64,000 nucleotides of DNA. Source: Pseudomonas poae (GTDB lineage: Bacteria; Pseudomonadota; Gammaproteobacteria; Pseudomonadales; Pseudomonadaceae). The position numbers were made by a program, and so were the translations under genes. Below are positions 16,717 to 26,755 of the stretch, in pieces. The stretch lies in contig CP034537.1 in assembly GCA_004000515.1 (NCBI GenBank), forward strand, positions 5,966,001 through 6,030,000, written 5' to 3'. The first letter of the stretch is position 1. Every line of letters starts with the position of its first letter. The notes under the pieces were generated by a model. It worked only from the letters and a program-made list of their open reading frames with translations. It was not told the origin of the DNA and did not search any database.

Positions 16717-18029
16717 ATGATGATTGATTCAGCAACCGGAATGAGTCCTGGCGAACGATACGCAGTGGAGAGCCTGGAGCGAACAAGGAGCTTTTGCGGT
16801 TTTTTCCTGGATGGAAAATATTACCTGGGTCCCGAACTCTTGACGGCTGTCGGGTGGCTGGAGGGCCAGACATTTATTTACGACGAGCTCGACGCCTTAG
16901 GCGACCCGGTATTCCCCGACCGTGTCGCTGGCACGATTGAAAATCTTACCCTCGTACTGGCCGACGGTGCCCGTTTGAAACTCCATCTGATACCTGTTCA
17001 TGTGCCCGAGGATTTGCCTGCACGCGCGCCTGTAATGGGAAAAAACAATGGCCAGTTACACGGCAAAACGGTGGTAATCACCGGCGCCTCAAGCGGCATA
17101 GGTCGTGCTGCTGCTCTCGCATTTGCAGAACAAAGTACCCGGTTAGTCTTGGCGGCTCGTGATGAAAAGGCGCTGGCAGAAGTGGTCGAGGAATGTGCTG
17201 TACGCGGCGCGCAGGCGATCGCCGTTAAAACCGATGTGACACATGGCGACCAAATGCGCGCGCTGGCGGAAAAGGCTGCAGCCTTCGGAAATGGCCGCAT
17301 CGATATCTGGATCAATAACGCCGGTGTAGGGGCCGTCGGCAGCTTCGAAAACACGCCTTTGGAAGCACACGAACAAGTACTGCAAACAGACCTGCTCGGT
17401 TACCTGCGAGGCGCCCACGTGGCGTGGCCCTATTTCAAAGCCCAGAAAAACGGGATTCTGATCAATACACTCTCGCTGGGAAGCTGGGTCGCCCAGCCTT
17501 TTGCCGCCGCGTATTCAGCCAGTAAATATGGCCTGCGTGGCTTGACCGAAGCACTGCGCGGCGAATTGGTTGGCTACCCGAATATTCATGTGTGCGACAT
17601 CTATCCCGCCGTGATGGATACACCGGGCTTTCGCGATGGCGCAAATTTTACCGGCCATGCATTGACGCCGCCGCCACCGGTCTATGATCCGCGTCAGGTA
17701 GCGCGGGCGATGGTGGCTTGTGCGCTACAACCACGGAACAGCATCACGGTAGGTGCTGCCGCAACCATTGCTCGAGTCGCGCATTTTTTGCTGCCCGCCT
17801 TTCCCCAGGTATCCGGCTGGCTCACCCGCGCCGCCCTGCAACGGGCCCCCACTCAGCGACTTCGTCGGGAAACCTGTTTAGACCCGCCAGCGGCGAGCGC
17901 CGCATTGAAGGCGGGTGGCGGCAAACACGCCGTACACCGTATTGGTTGGTTGCAGCAAGCGCAGCGTTGTTACTCGGCGGTGTGGTCATTGCGCGCAAGC
18001 ATTCAACAAACAACAAGCCGCATAACTGA
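16717..18029 (+). pseudogene. Short-chain dehydrogenase/reductase with N-terminal extension, frameshifted near the end as read
   Basis: GATAGGAGGATGTC precedes ATG 16717. Residues 1-105 are an unrelated acidic domain; the SDR domain begins near residue 110 with TGASSGIGRAAALAFAEQ (cofactor binding), NNAGVGAVG and the catalytic YSASKYG. A run of five C (17846-17850) breaks the frame; with six, the tail becomes HSATSSGNLFRPASGERRIE then a C-terminal transmembrane helix (WLVAASAALLLGGVVIARKH) and a stop at 18029. A separate start at ATG 17035 would give an SDR without the extension, so the front part could be a distinct protein fused in frame. Probably NAD(P)-dependent and membrane-anchored; substrate unknown. 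Confidence 0.8.
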
Positions 18030-18068
18030 AATGGGGGCAGCCGCCCCGTTTAAATGAGGTAAATCAGC

Positions 18069-18350
18069 ATGTCTTACAACTTCCAAGGTAACGCGAGCGT
18101 AATGACTGCCTCTCGTCATTTGGGCACACCCTCGGATGAATGTTTGAATGAGTCAGCAGAGATCCATTTGAGCAGCAGTGGAAAACCAACGATTGCGCGT
18201 TTGGACTTCGACAAGCCACTGGATTGGCCGGGTAATCCTAACTTTGTCGCAGTCCATTTACCCGATGGCTCCACCGTGAGTGGCGTTATCGTCGATATAG
18301 ATCGGCCCACGAATGCGCCCGGATGGGTCACGTTTACAGTAGATGATTGA
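18069..18350 (+). CDS. Hypothetical protein, 93 aa
   Basis: A small soluble protein beginning MSYNFQGNASVMTASRHLGT, with a beta-rich C-terminal half (VHLPDGSTVSGVIVDIDRPT). GAGG lies 13 bases upstream. It follows the SDR gene by 39 bp and may be co-transcribed. No family recognised. Confidence 0.6.
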   Translation: MSYNFQGNASVMTASRHLGTPSDECLNESAEIHLSSSGKPTIARLDFDKPLDWPGNPNFVAVHLPDGSTVSGVIVDIDRPTNAPGWVTFTVDD

Positions 18351-18450
18351 GGTGTGACAAGCGCCGGAGCTCATCCATCGAATTGTCGGACAATTTTTTT
18401 GAATTTTTTTGGCGTCAAATATCTGTAATTCATGAGCATAGGGAGGTCTC

Positions 18451-18705
18451 ATGAAAGATAGCAATCTATTTAACATCGAGTATCAGCTTCACGGTGAACC
18501 GAAGTCCTTCATCGTGCGCGCATCGCAAATGAACAATACCGAGGCTTGGCATTGGGCCAGCTGCGATGCAGGTGTCGCCGTCCTACCCAAATTTGGCCAA
18601 CACACACTCAAGCGTGTTTCCAAGCCTATGGCGGAAAAATACGGCATCACGCAGGTACGCTGGAGCGCCGCGACGCAGGTTCAGTGGGCGGAGGGCCTTA
18701 CGTGA
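18451..18705 (+). CDS. DUF6555-like small protein (paralogue 1)
   Basis: 84 residues with the core MNNTEAWHWASCDAGVAVLP, which I recall as the signature of a Pseudomonas-specific small family (DUF6555). AGGGAGG lies just before ATG 18451, a very strong ribosome site. A paralogue sharing MNN-EAWHWASCDAG lies on the minus strand at 44554-44823. The stop overlaps the next start (TGATG), indicating translational coupling. Function unknown; both paralogues sit among stress genes. Confidence 0.8.
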   Translation: MKDSNLFNIEYQLHGEPKSFIVRASQMNNTEAWHWASCDAGVAVLPKFGQHTLKRVSKPMAEKYGITQVRWSAATQVQWAEGLT

Positions 18706-18944
18706 TGAACATCCAGACGCTTGGTTATACGACGAGACAAGCACGCGATGATGAGGTCGCGCGAAATAACGAGATGTTTTTCGAAGCCGATCGACTGGAT
18801 GCGCAAGCGTACAAAATTATCGAGTCCTACAGCGGCGACGCGCAGACATGGGCGCGCTTCATCGAAGCGAAGAAAGCTGCAGATGCGCAACGCACCGCCG
18901 CTTACCAAGAGTGGATGCGCATCCATCGTACAAAGCGAAGATAG
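18705..18944 (+). CDS. Hypothetical protein, 79 aa, coupled to the DUF6555-like gene
   Basis: ATG 18705 shares bases with the upstream stop (TGATG), so I choose it over longer in-frame extensions. The product is a helical, charged protein (MNIQTLGYTTRQARDDEVAR ... WMRIHRTKRR) with no known domain. A hairpin follows directly after the stop. Confidence 0.65.
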   Translation: MNIQTLGYTTRQARDDEVARNNEMFFEADRLDAQAYKIIESYSGDAQTWARFIEAKKAADAQRTAAYQEWMRIHRTKRR

Positions 18945-18946
18945 CC

Positions 18947-18973
18947 GTCAGCCCTGTCGAAAACAGGGCTGAC
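18947..18973 (+). terminator. Hairpin after the DUF6555-like operon
   Basis: Perfect 10-bp stem GTCAGCCCTG / CAGGGCTGAC with a 7-nt loop, starting 2 bases after the stop. There is no long T-run, so it is either a weak intrinsic terminator or an mRNA 3'-end stabiliser. Confidence 0.6.
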
Positions 18974-18979
18974 GCCCGG

Positions 18980-19164
18980 TCAAGTATCACGCCCCTGACT
19001 CAGGGTCTTTTGAAGGCCCGCCAGGGGCGACGCCGCCTGATCGACGTCCGCCTTCCAGGGGCGGTCGACCGTCGGGTCCTCCGATTTGTCGTTGCGCTTT
19101 GCCGTATCGGGCCGCACCTTTGCCCGATTTTCCCCGACGTATGGGGTTTGGATGGTGGGTTCAT
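18980..19164 (-). pseudogene. Small hypothetical protein, frameshifted as read
   Basis: GAGGAGG lies just before ATG 19164, which reads MNPPSKPHTSG; the frame then breaks at a run of four C (19132-19135). With five, it continues ENRAKVRPDTAKRNDKSEDP and ends LAGLQKTLSQGRDT at 18980, about 61 residues. Located 9 bp after the NADP-dependent oxidoreductase gene and probably in its operon. A polar, likely disordered product; role unknown. Confidence 0.55.
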
Positions 19165-19173
19165 GACGCCTCC

Positions 19174-20100
19174 TCAATCACTGATATGCAGCACGACCTT
19201 CCCGTGCACATGCTCATTGGCCAGATAATCCAGCGCCTGTACCGCAGCCTCCAACTCGAATACCTTGGCGAGGTAGACCTGCACATTGCCGGCCTCGATC
19301 AAGCCGGCGATCTCTGTCAGCTCCTCGCCACGTGGCGCCGCGGTAAACCGTGCGCCGGTCTTGCCGGCTGCCTGCGGATGGCTGGCGTCGGGCATCGTCA
19401 GGGTCGACACCAGCCGGCCCCCCTCGCCCAGCACTTGCCAGGAACGGGCCTGCGTGTCGCCGCCGATCAAATCAATCACCAGGTCAAACTCCTTGCAAAT
19501 GTCCTCAAAACGCTCGGTCTTGTAGTCGATCGCGCGGTCTGCCCCCAACTCGCGCAAGAACGGCAGGCTGTCCGTCGACGCGGTGGCGTATACCTCGGCA
19601 CCCTTGACCTTGGCAAACTGCACGGCAAAGTGGCCCACCCCGCCGGTCCCGCCATGGATCAGCACCTTCTGCCCCTGCTCGATCTGTCCGTGCTCCACCA
19701 GGGCCTGCCAAGCGGTATGGCCCGCCAGCGGAACACCGGCCGCAACTTGCCAATTCAGTGACTGGGGAATACGCGCCAAATGCACCGCCGGTACCCGCGA
19801 ATACTCGGCATAGCCACCGTCGGCGCCAATCATCGCAAACACCCGATCGCCCTTCTTGAAATCGCTGACGCCCTGCCCGACTTTTTCTACCAGGCCGGCG
19901 ACTTCACGGCCGAGGGTCAGCGGGAGCTTGTCCTGCTTGACCTCCGGGTATTGGCCTTCACGAATCTTATAGTCCACAGGGTTGATACCCACGAAAAAAT
20001 TCTTGACCAGCACCTCGCCTGCCAGAGGCTCCGGCACCTCGACGTCACAAACGCGCATGACCTCGGGGCCGCCAAACTGCTCAATCCTGATTGCTTTCAT
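19174..20100 (-). CDS. NADP-dependent oxidoreductase (quinone-oxidoreductase-like MDR)
   Basis: 308 residues from ATG 20100 (an in-frame ATG at 20109 is the alternative). Medium-chain dehydrogenase fold without the zinc ligands: GREVAGLVEKVGQGVSDFKK in the GroES-like domain and VLIHGGTGGVGHFAVQFAK in the Rossmann domain, as in the QOR/zeta-crystallin branch. It would reduce quinones or electrophilic enones with NADPH in the cytoplasm, a detoxifying role. Followed at 9 bp by a small gene on the same strand. Confidence 0.88.
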   Translation of the reverse strand: MKAIRIEQFGGPEVMRVCDVEVPEPLAGEVLVKNFFVGINPVDYKIREGQYPEVKQDKLPLTLGREVAGLVEKVGQGVSDFKKGDRVFAMIGADGGYAEYSRVPAVHLARIPQSLNWQVAAGVPLAGHTAWQALVEHGQIEQGQKVLIHGGTGGVGHFAVQFAKVKGAEVYATASTDSLPFLRELGADRAIDYKTERFEDICKEFDLVIDLIGGDTQARSWQVLGEGGRLVSTLTMPDASHPQAAGKTGARFTAAPRGEELTEIAGLIEAGNVQVYLAKVFELEAAVQALDYLANEHVHGKVVLHISD

Positions 20101-20278
20101 GTTACGCACCTCGTTGTCTGTTCAATGCACACAGGGGTGTGGAGGACCTTCAATGTCCAGGGGTTCACTTGATGTCGAGCAACACTGACAAACGGCATCT
20201 TCCACCCACGAATCCACTCGAACCTTTGCGTCTACCGGCCCGTCCCAACTGTATTCAGCCAAGACCCGGGAGTGCCTG

Positions 20279-22591
20279 ATGCTTATCTACCCCAAAAGCC
20301 ATTTCCAGCCTTATACCAATGCCTGTGGCGGTTGGGGTTCGGCCAAGTCGGTGATGCAGATCCTGTGGCGCGAACAAGCGCTGGCCAAGGCGCCCGCCGC
20401 GCTGTTCAAACAGAACAAGCCCGACGGGTTTGCGTGCGTCAGTTGCGCCTGGGCCAAGCCCGGCCATCCCCATGCGCTGGAGTTCTGTGAGAACGGCGCC
20501 AAGGCCACCGCCTGGGAACTAACGTCTCTCAAGACAGCCCCGGCGTTCTTTGCCGAGCACAGCCTCAGCGACCTGTGTACCTGGCCCGACTATGCGCTGG
20601 AGCAGCATGGCCGCCTGACCCACCCGCTACGCTACGACCCCGACACTGATCATTACCGGGAAACCTCCTGGGAAGAGGCCTACCGTGAAATCGGCGCCCA
20701 ACTCAAGGCCATGGACCCCGACAGCGTGGTGTTCTATGCCTCCGGGCGGGCGTCGCTGGAAACCTCGTTTATGTACCAGTTGTTCGCGCGCGCCTACGGC
20801 ACCAACAACCTGCCCGACAGCTCCAACATGTGCCACGAGAGTACCTCGGTAGGGTTGCAGGAAAGCATCGGCGTGCCGGTAGGCACCGTGACCCTGGCAG
20901 ACTTCGAGCACACCGATTGCCTGTTTTTCTTTGGCCAGAACGTCGGCAGCAATAGCCCGCGCATGCTGCATCAACTGCAGGACGTGCGTCGCCGCGATGT
21001 GCCCATCATCACCTTCAACCCCCTGCGCGAACGCGGCCTGGAGCGTTTCGTCAACCCGCAGTCCCCCACGGAAATGCTTACGCCCGACTCGACCTTGATC
21101 AGCACCCAGTACCATCAGGTGGCAATCGGCGGTGACACGGCAGCGATCACCGGTATCGCCAAGGCGTTGCTGGAAATGGATGACCTCGCTACCGAACAAG
21201 GCAGCCCGGCGGTACTCGATCATGACTTCATCGCCGGCCACACCGAAGGCTTCGAAACTTTCACCACCTATGTCCGTGGCTGTACTTGGGCACACCTGGA
21301 GCACCAGAGCGGGCTGACGCGCGGCGCACTGGAAGCCGCCGCGACCGTGTATGCCCACAGCCAACGCGTGATGTTCGTCTACGGCATGGGGCTGACCCAA
21401 CATCGACACGGCGTGGCCAACGTGCAGATGCTGGTCAACCTGCTGCTGCTGCGCGGCAATATCGGTAAGGACGGTGCCGGGATCTGCCCGGTGCGCGGCC
21501 ACTCCAATGTGCAAGGCCAGCGCACGGTGGGCATTACCGAAGACCCGAAAAAAGTACCGGCGGAGTTGATCGAGCAGCACTTCGGCTTCAAGGTGCCAGA
21601 GAAAATGGGCGTGTGCACGGTGGATGCGTGCGAAGGAATTCTCAGCGGCCAGGTGCGCGGTTTTGTCGGCCTGGGCGGCAACTTTCTGCGGGCAATTCCG
21701 GACACATCGCGCATGGAGCCCGCCTGGCAAGGGTTGCACCTGAACGTACAGGTCGCCACCAAGCTCAACCGCACGCACTTGCTGCCGGCGCGTCACCAGT
21801 GGCTGCTGCCATGCCTGGGTCGCATCGAAATAGACCGGCAAAATGGCGTGGCGCAAACCTACACCACAGAAGATAGCACCGGCTGCATCCACAGCTGGCG
21901 TGGCAGCAGCGAGCCGGTCGGCCCTCATGTGCGCGCCGAAGCCAGCATTGTCGCCGGGCTGGCCATGGCCACCCTCGCCCATCCCTGCAACATCGATTGG
22001 CAGGCCTGGAGCACCGACTACGCCAAGGTCCGCACGGCCATCGGGCAGATCTACCCGCAGATATTCCACGACATGGAAAGCCGTATGACCGAGCCTGGCG
22101 GCTTCCATCGTCCGATTGCCGCCGCGCAGCGCAAGTGGCTGACCCCGAGCGGCAAGGCGCAGTTCGTCAAGCCCGTGACCCTGGCCGAAGATGACGACGT
22201 GAACCTTGCGCAACCGGCACGGGATGTCCTGCAACTGATGACGCTGCGCAGCAACGATCAGTTCAACACCACCATTTACGGTTATGACGATCGCTTTCGC
22301 GGGGTCAGCGGCACGCGCAAGGTGATTTTCATGCACTGCAACGACATCGTGCGCCTGGGCTTCACGCCCGGCGCGCAGGTGATGTTGACCACTGCCATCG
22401 AACCGGAGGTCAAGCGCCAGGTCGGGCCATTCGAAATCATCGCCTACGACATTCCCGAAGGCTGCGCCGCGGCGTATTACCCCGAATGCAACCCGCTGGT
22501 GCCGCTCTGGCACCACGCTGAACGCAGCAAGGTGCCTGCCGCCAAATCGGTGTCGGTGCGGCTCAGCGCGTCGCCGACTCACCCAGGATGA
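20279..22591 (+). CDS. FdhF/YdeP-family molybdopterin oxidoreductase
   Basis: 770 residues. N-terminal GGWGSAKSVM and CVSCAWAKPG are typical of YdeP-like proteins, which have a reduced cysteine set instead of a full four-Cys Fe-S motif. Molybdopterin-binding segments follow (SSNMCHESTSVGLQESIG, GNIGKDGAGICPVRGHSNVQ), and a C-terminal dinucleotide-binding domain includes LRSNDQFNTTIYGYDDRFRG. Members are called formate-dehydrogenase-like, and E. coli YdeP is linked to acid resistance; the real substrate is unknown. No FdhD or partner subunit is adjacent. The gene is convergent with the cytochrome oxidase operon and overlaps it by 29 bp. GGGAG lies 6 bases before ATG 20279. Confidence 0.9.
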   Translation: MLIYPKSHFQPYTNACGGWGSAKSVMQILWREQALAKAPAALFKQNKPDGFACVSCAWAKPGHPHALEFCENGAKATAWELTSLKTAPAFFAEHSLSDLCTWPDYALEQHGRLTHPLRYDPDTDHYRETSWEEAYREIGAQLKAMDPDSVVFYASGRASLETSFMYQLFARAYGTNNLPDSSNMCHESTSVGLQESIGVPVGTVTLADFEHTDCLFFFGQNVGSNSPRMLHQLQDVRRRDVPIITFNPLRERGLERFVNPQSPTEMLTPDSTLISTQYHQVAIGGDTAAITGIAKALLEMDDLATEQGSPAVLDHDFIAGHTEGFETFTTYVRGCTWAHLEHQSGLTRGALEAAATVYAHSQRVMFVYGMGLTQHRHGVANVQMLVNLLLLRGNIGKDGAGICPVRGHSNVQGQRTVGITEDPKKVPAELIEQHFGFKVPEKMGVCTVDACEGILSGQVRGFVGLGGNFLRAIPDTSRMEPAWQGLHLNVQVATKLNRTHLLPARHQWLLPCLGRIEIDRQNGVAQTYTTEDSTGCIHSWRGSSEPVGPHVRAEASIVAGLAMATLAHPCNIDWQAWSTDYAKVRTAIGQIYPQIFHDMESRMTEPGGFHRPIAAAQRKWLTPSGKAQFVKPVTLAEDDDVNLAQPARDVLQLMTLRSNDQFNTTIYGYDDRFRGVSGTRKVIFMHCNDIVRLGFTPGAQVMLTTAIEPEVKRQVGPFEIIAYDIPEGCAAAYYPECNPLVPLWHHAERSKVPAAKSVSVRLSASPTHPG

Positions 22592-22817
22592 ACACCACCA
22601 TTACCAGCAACCACAGCAGGTACACCCATCCAAACAGGCGTACCCAGCCGCGGTGCCGGTAAAGCCCTAAATAGAACAGCAACAACAGCAGGAACTGGCC
22701 GGCGGCGGCGAGCATGATCACGCCGCCGACCCCGGGCTGATAGCGAACGCACAGTATCTGCACGGCCAGCAACAGCAGCAGCGCCCCATAGACTTTCAAC
22801 GCGCCCGCCTTGCTCAT
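22563..22817 (-). CDS. Cytochrome c oxidase subunit IV (prokaryotic type)
   Basis: 84 residues with three transmembrane helices (VYGALLLLLAVQILCVRY, VIMLAAAGQFLLLLLFYLGL, LFGWVYLLWLLVMVVFIL), matching small bacterial oxidase subunit IV. It is the last gene of the act-cox operon, starting 1 bp after the stop of subunit III. Its 3' end overlaps the convergent molybdopterin oxidoreductase gene. Confidence 0.82.
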   Translation of the reverse strand: MSKAGALKVYGALLLLLAVQILCVRYQPGVGGVIMLAAAGQFLLLLLFYLGLYRHRGWVRLFGWVYLLWLLVMVVFILGESATR

Positions 22818-22818
22818 C

Positions 22819-23445
22819 TCAACGCCCCACCAGGTAGAGAGTGGGAAACAACAGGATCCAGATCCCGTCCACCAGGTGCCAATACAGGCTGATCATTTCC
22901 AGGCGCATCGCGCGCTGGTGAGGCGCCAACCGGTCGCATTTCAACGCGCTGTACAGCCACAAGGCCAGGCCGACCGCGATCAACACATGCAGCCCGTGCA
23001 GCGCCGTGGCGATGAAGTACAGGTTCATGAACAACTGCGCCGACGGCGCCTGCCAGGTTGAGTGATCGGTAAAGCCGGGCAGCACGCCTTCGTGGATCTC
23101 CAGGCCGTATTCAACACCTTTGCAGCCCAGGAACAACACGCCCAATACGGCCGCACCCAGCAGACACCAGCCCACCCGGCGTGGCTCGCTGGCGGCCAGG
23201 GTCATCAACAAACTGCTGGTCAACAACAGGACTGTATTGCCCGTCGCCAACAGGTAATTCAGGCCCGCCACGGCCTCCGCCACCCCGTCCGGATGACGCA
23301 GCCGAAAGAACCACGCCACCATGATCAGGCTGCCGAACATCATCGCTTCGCTGGCCAGGAACAACCACATGCCCAGGCGGGCGGCCTCGCGTTGCTGGGC
23401 CCAGGCCACGAACGGGTCGGCGGGCCTCTCGTCAGAGCGGATCAC
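22819..23445 (-). CDS. coxC: Cytochrome c oxidase subunit III
   Basis: 208 residues with five or more transmembrane helices. [19 protein letters not shown] and the C-terminal [18 protein letters not shown] and [20 protein letters not shown] are hallmarks of heme-copper oxidase subunit III, including the conserved HxxxGxxH-type and WHxVDxxW segments. It overlaps the subunit I gene by 14 bp. It supports stability and proton uptake of the aa3-type oxidase in the inner membrane. Confidence 0.93.
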   Translation of the reverse strand: MIRSDERPADPFVAWAQQREAARLGMWLFLASEAMMFGSLIMVAWFFRLRHPDGVAEAVAGLNYLLATGNTVLLLTSSLLMTLAASEPRRVGWCLLGAAVLGVLFLGCKGVEYGLEIHEGVLPGFTDHSTWQAPSAQLFMNLYFIATALHGLHVLIAVGLALWLYSALKCDRLAPHQRAMRLEMISLYWHLVDGIWILLFPTLYLVGR

Positions 23446-25030
23446 GGCGGGCCCCTGGGGAATAATCGTAGGCCTCGAAATCCACCGTCACCGGCGCTTC
23501 GAAGTTGTGCAGCGGCGGCGGCGAAGCCACGCGCCACTCCAGCCCGGCCGCCTCCCAGGGATTGATCGGCGCCCGCTCGCCCCAGCGCAGGGAGCCGATC
23601 AGGTAGAAAAATGGCAACACGTAGGCCAGCGCCAGGATGGATGCGCCGGCCGACGACATCACGTTGAGGAACTGAAAGTCCGGGTCGTAACTGTGGTAGC
23701 GACGCGGCATGCCCAGGTAACCCAGGAGAAACTGCGGGAAAAACGTCAGATTGAAGCCGCAGAAAATCAGGATCGCGGTGATCTTGCCCCACAATTGCGA
23801 GTAAAGTCGGCCAGTCATTTTCGGCCACCAGAAATGCAAGGCACCAAAGTACCCGGCCACGGCGGCGCCGACCATAATGTAGTGGAAGTGCGCGACCACA
23901 AAATAGGTGTCATGGGCATGCAGGTCGGCGGCCAGCAGCGCGAGGAACAGCCCGGTGACGCCGCCGACGATAAATAACCCGATAAAGGTCAACGCAAACA
24001 GAAACGGCGCATGCAGGGTCAAGTCGCTTTTGTACAGCGTGGCACTCCAGTTATAGGCCTTGATCGCCGACGGAATCGCCACCAGAAAACTCAACAATGA
24101 GAACACCAGGCTGGCATACATCGACTGCCCGGCGACAAACATATGATGGCCCCACACTAGAAAGCCGATCACCGCAATCGCCACGCTGGACCAGGCGACA
24201 AAGCGGTAGCCGAAAATGCGCTTGTGCCCCGCCGCCGTGATCAACTCGCTGACCACCCCCATGGCCGGCAGAATCATGATGTACACCGCCGGGTGGCTGT
24301 AGAACCAGAACAGATGCTGGAACAACAGCGGGTCGCCGCCCAGTTTCGGGTCGAACACACCGATGTTGAACAGGTGCTCCGCGGCCACCAGCACCAGGGT
24401 GATCGCGAGCACGGGCGTGGCCAGCACCAGAATGATCGAGGTGGCGTACATCGACCAGATGAACAGCGGCAAGCGCATCCACGTCATGCCGGGCGCGCGC
24501 AAGGTATGCACGGTAGCGATGATATTGACGCCGGTAAAAATCGACGAAAACCCGGCGATAAACACCCCGCAGATCACTGCGACCACATGGCCGTTACTGA
24601 ACATCGTCGACAACGGCGTGTAGAAGGTCCAGCCGGTGTCGACCCCACCCAACAGCAGCGCGAGCAGGGTGAACAAACCACCGCCCAGCAACAGGTACCA
24701 ACTGAACAGGTTCAGGCGCGGAAACGCCATGTCTTTGGCCCCGATCATGATTGGCACCAGAAAATTGCCGAACACGCTCGGAATCGACGGAATCAGGAAA
24801 AACCACACCATGATCACCCCGTGCAGGGTAAACGCGCGGTTGTAGCCATCGGCAGTGAGCAAATCCCCTTCCGGCGTGACCAGTTCGATGCGGATCAGGC
24901 TCGCCGCCAGCCCGCCGGCAAAGAAAAAGAAGGTCACGGTGAGCATGTACAGCACCGCAATACGTTTGTGATCGCGGGTCAGCAACCATGACCGCAGGCC
25001 CTGTGCATGCAAATAGCTGGGTTGGCTCAT
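23432..25030 (-). CDS. coxA: Cytochrome c oxidase subunit I (aa3-type catalytic subunit)
   Basis: 532 residues, about twelve transmembrane helices. Heme-copper ligands are visible: [19 protein letters not shown] (low-spin heme His), [20 protein letters not shown] (CuB His with cross-linked Tyr), GHHMFVAG (two CuB His) and [11 protein letters not shown] (heme a and a3 His). It reduces O2 to water and pumps protons. It follows coxB with a 4-bp ATGA overlap. Sequence features place it with the caa3/aa3 oxidases associated with Alternative Complex III. Confidence 0.95.
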   Translation of the reverse strand: MSQPSYLHAQGLRSWLLTRDHKRIAVLYMLTVTFFFFAGGLAASLIRIELVTPEGDLLTADGYNRAFTLHGVIMVWFFLIPSIPSVFGNFLVPIMIGAKDMAFPRLNLFSWYLLLGGGLFTLLALLLGGVDTGWTFYTPLSTMFSNGHVVAVICGVFIAGFSSIFTGVNIIATVHTLRAPGMTWMRLPLFIWSMYATSIILVLATPVLAITLVLVAAEHLFNIGVFDPKLGGDPLLFQHLFWFYSHPAVYIMILPAMGVVSELITAAGHKRIFGYRFVAWSSVAIAVIGFLVWGHHMFVAGQSMYASLVFSLLSFLVAIPSAIKAYNWSATLYKSDLTLHAPFLFALTFIGLFIVGGVTGLFLALLAADLHAHDTYFVVAHFHYIMVGAAVAGYFGALHFWWPKMTGRLYSQLWGKITAILIFCGFNLTFFPQFLLGYLGMPRRYHSYDPDFQFLNVMSSAGASILALAYVLPFFYLIGSLRWGERAPINPWEAAGLEWRVASPPPLHNFEAPVTVDFEAYDYSPGARRDPL

Positions 25031-25959
25031 TGGTGTTTCTCCGCAAGTTCGCGCAGGTAAGCGACAAGCCGCTGCACGGCCTCTTCGTCCAGCAGGTTGC
25101 TGTAGGTCGGCATGATCGGCAGGTAGCCGGCCACCAGTTGTTTTTGCGGCAACAGGATACTGTCGCGCAGGTAGGCTTCATCGGCCTTCACCTGGCTCCC
25201 ATCGGCCAGCTGTACCGTGCGATTGAACACCCCGGCCAGCGGTGGCGCGTTGCCCGAATCGTGGCAACTGCCGCAGCCGTATTGGCGGTACAGGGTTTCG
25301 CCCTGGCTGGCGAGGTCGGCGGCGCTGCCGTTTTCAGTCAGCCAGTGCTCGTAGTCGGCGGGGTCCAGCACCACCAGGCGTGCCAGCATGGCCGCATGGT
25401 CGGTGCCGCAGTATTCGGCGCAGTACACCTCGTAGGTGCCGCTGTGCTCGGCCTGGAACCACAGCATGCTGTAGCGTCCTGGCAGCACGTCCTGCTTGAT
25501 GCGCAGGCTGGGGAAAAACAGGCTGTGGATCACGTCTTCGGAAATCATGGTCAACTTCACCGGACGCCGGGCCGGGACATGCAGGGTGTTGATCTCCCGC
25601 TGGCCGCCCTGGTGCTGGAACTTCCACATCCATTGGCGCGCGGTGACCTGCACTTCCAGCGCATCCTCCGGCGGCGTGCGGGCGATGAAAAACAGCCGCG
25701 CCGACAACAGGAAGACCACCAGCGAACCTATGAACGGCAAGATGATCCAGGCCAGCTCGATAGGCAGATTACTTTGCGGGCGATGGTCGCGGTCGGCGGG
25801 ACGGCCGCGCCGATAGCGCCAGATAAACACCCAGAGCGCGACGAACACCGGCACCACGAACAGCGCCATCATGGCGGTGAAGCCGATCACCAGCCAGTCA
25901 ACCGACACCGCGTAGTCCGAGGCTTGTGCCGGCCACAGGCGCAGAAAGTGTTCGTTCAT
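25027..25959 (-). CDS. coxB: Cytochrome c oxidase subunit II with fused cytochrome c domain
   Basis: 310 residues from ATG 25959; longer in-frame starts are not supported. Two transmembrane helices, then a cupredoxin domain with the CuA motif [12 protein letters not shown], then a C-terminal monoheme cytochrome c domain with CGSCH and a distal Met in the MPTYSNL segment (caa3-type arrangement). It accepts electrons, probably from ActE or ActA of the adjacent Alternative Complex III, and passes them to CuA. It overlaps sco and coxA by 4 bp each. Confidence 0.93.
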   Translation of the reverse strand: MNEHFLRLWPAQASDYAVSVDWLVIGFTAMMALFVVPVFVALWVFIWRYRRGRPADRDHRPQSNLPIELAWIILPFIGSLVVFLLSARLFFIARTPPEDALEVQVTARQWMWKFQHQGGQREINTLHVPARRPVKLTMISEDVIHSLFFPSLRIKQDVLPGRYSMLWFQAEHSGTYEVYCAEYCGTDHAAMLARLVVLDPADYEHWLTENGSAADLASQGETLYRQYGCGSCHDSGNAPPLAGVFNRTVQLADGSQVKADEAYLRDSILLPQKQLVAGYLPIMPTYSNLLDEEAVQRLVAYLRELAEKHQ

Positions 25960-26755
25960 CGCGCCTCCCGACGTTCGCGCCGCACCGCCCGCAAAATCAG
26001 CAGGCCGAGCACCAGCACCGTGGCCACGCCTGCCACTTGCAGCAGCAGAATGATCCGGCTGCTGTAGGTGCCGCTCTGCGGGTCGTAGTGGTAGCACAGC
26101 AATAATAATTGTTCCTTGATAGCCCCCAACTTGCCCTGTCCGGCCTCGGTCAGTGCCAGGCGCAGGTCGCTGGGCTGGTAGCCCAGGCCGTAGAGCCAGC
26201 GCGACAGGCGTCCGTCGCCCGTTACCACCGAGACTGCCGAGCTGTGGGCGTATTGCTGCTGTTGCGGGTCGAAGCGATAACCGAAGCCGATCGAGTTCGC
26301 CAGGGCCTCGCTGGCTGACGCATCGCCAGTCAGCAGATGCACGCCAGGTTCGTCAGCCAACGCTGGCCAGTGCTGGCTGAGCTTGGCCAGCTCTTCCCGG
26401 GCGGCGCCCACGTCTTCACGGGGGTCAAAACTGAAAGCGATTACCTGGAAGTCATGGCCCAGGCGATAAGGCTGGTTGGCCAGTTGGCTGAACAGGGTCG
26501 AGAGCGCCGCCCGCAGACGTTCGGGCAACGGTAGTACAACGGCACCAGCAATGTAGGCTGGCCCTTGAGCAGATCGCCAAGACGCACGAGGCGGCCCTGT
26601 TGGTCGGTGAAGCGACTGTCGAGCGCCAAGGGTCGGCCGACGTGGGCCGTATCGATTCCGGCGGCGGTAAAGGGGTCGAATGGCTTCGCGGCGCCCGCTT
26701 GCGGCAGCCAACAGCACACCAATACGACGACCAGCAGCACGCGCTCAATGCTCAT
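25956..26755 (-). pseudogene. sco: SCO1/SenC-type copper chaperone with C-terminal membrane anchor, frameshifted as read
   Basis: ATG 26755 begins MSIERVLLVVVLVCCWLPQA, a signal or anchor helix. The thioredoxin-like domain has the copper motif YRCPNVCG and, in the next frame, ALSTLFSQLANQPYRLGHDF and IAFSFDPREDVGAAREELAK. The break is at CCC 26510-26512; one more base restores the frame. The C-terminus has a helix (ILLLQVAGVATVLVLGLLIL). SCO proteins deliver copper to, or reduce, the CuA site of subunit II, encoded immediately downstream. Overlaps of 4-11 bp with both neighbours indicate tight co-translation. Confidence 0.85.

Noticed and set aside
20627..22582. 651-codon open frame on the minus strand, opposite the molybdopterin oxidoreductase gene
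   Set aside because: It mirrors a strongly coding plus-strand gene with high third-position GC; the translation is His/Gly/Arg-rich with no domain and no ribosome site.
24224..24991. 255-codon plus-strand frame opposite coxA
   Set aside because: A shadow frame of the oxidase subunit I gene with low-complexity composition and no start signal.
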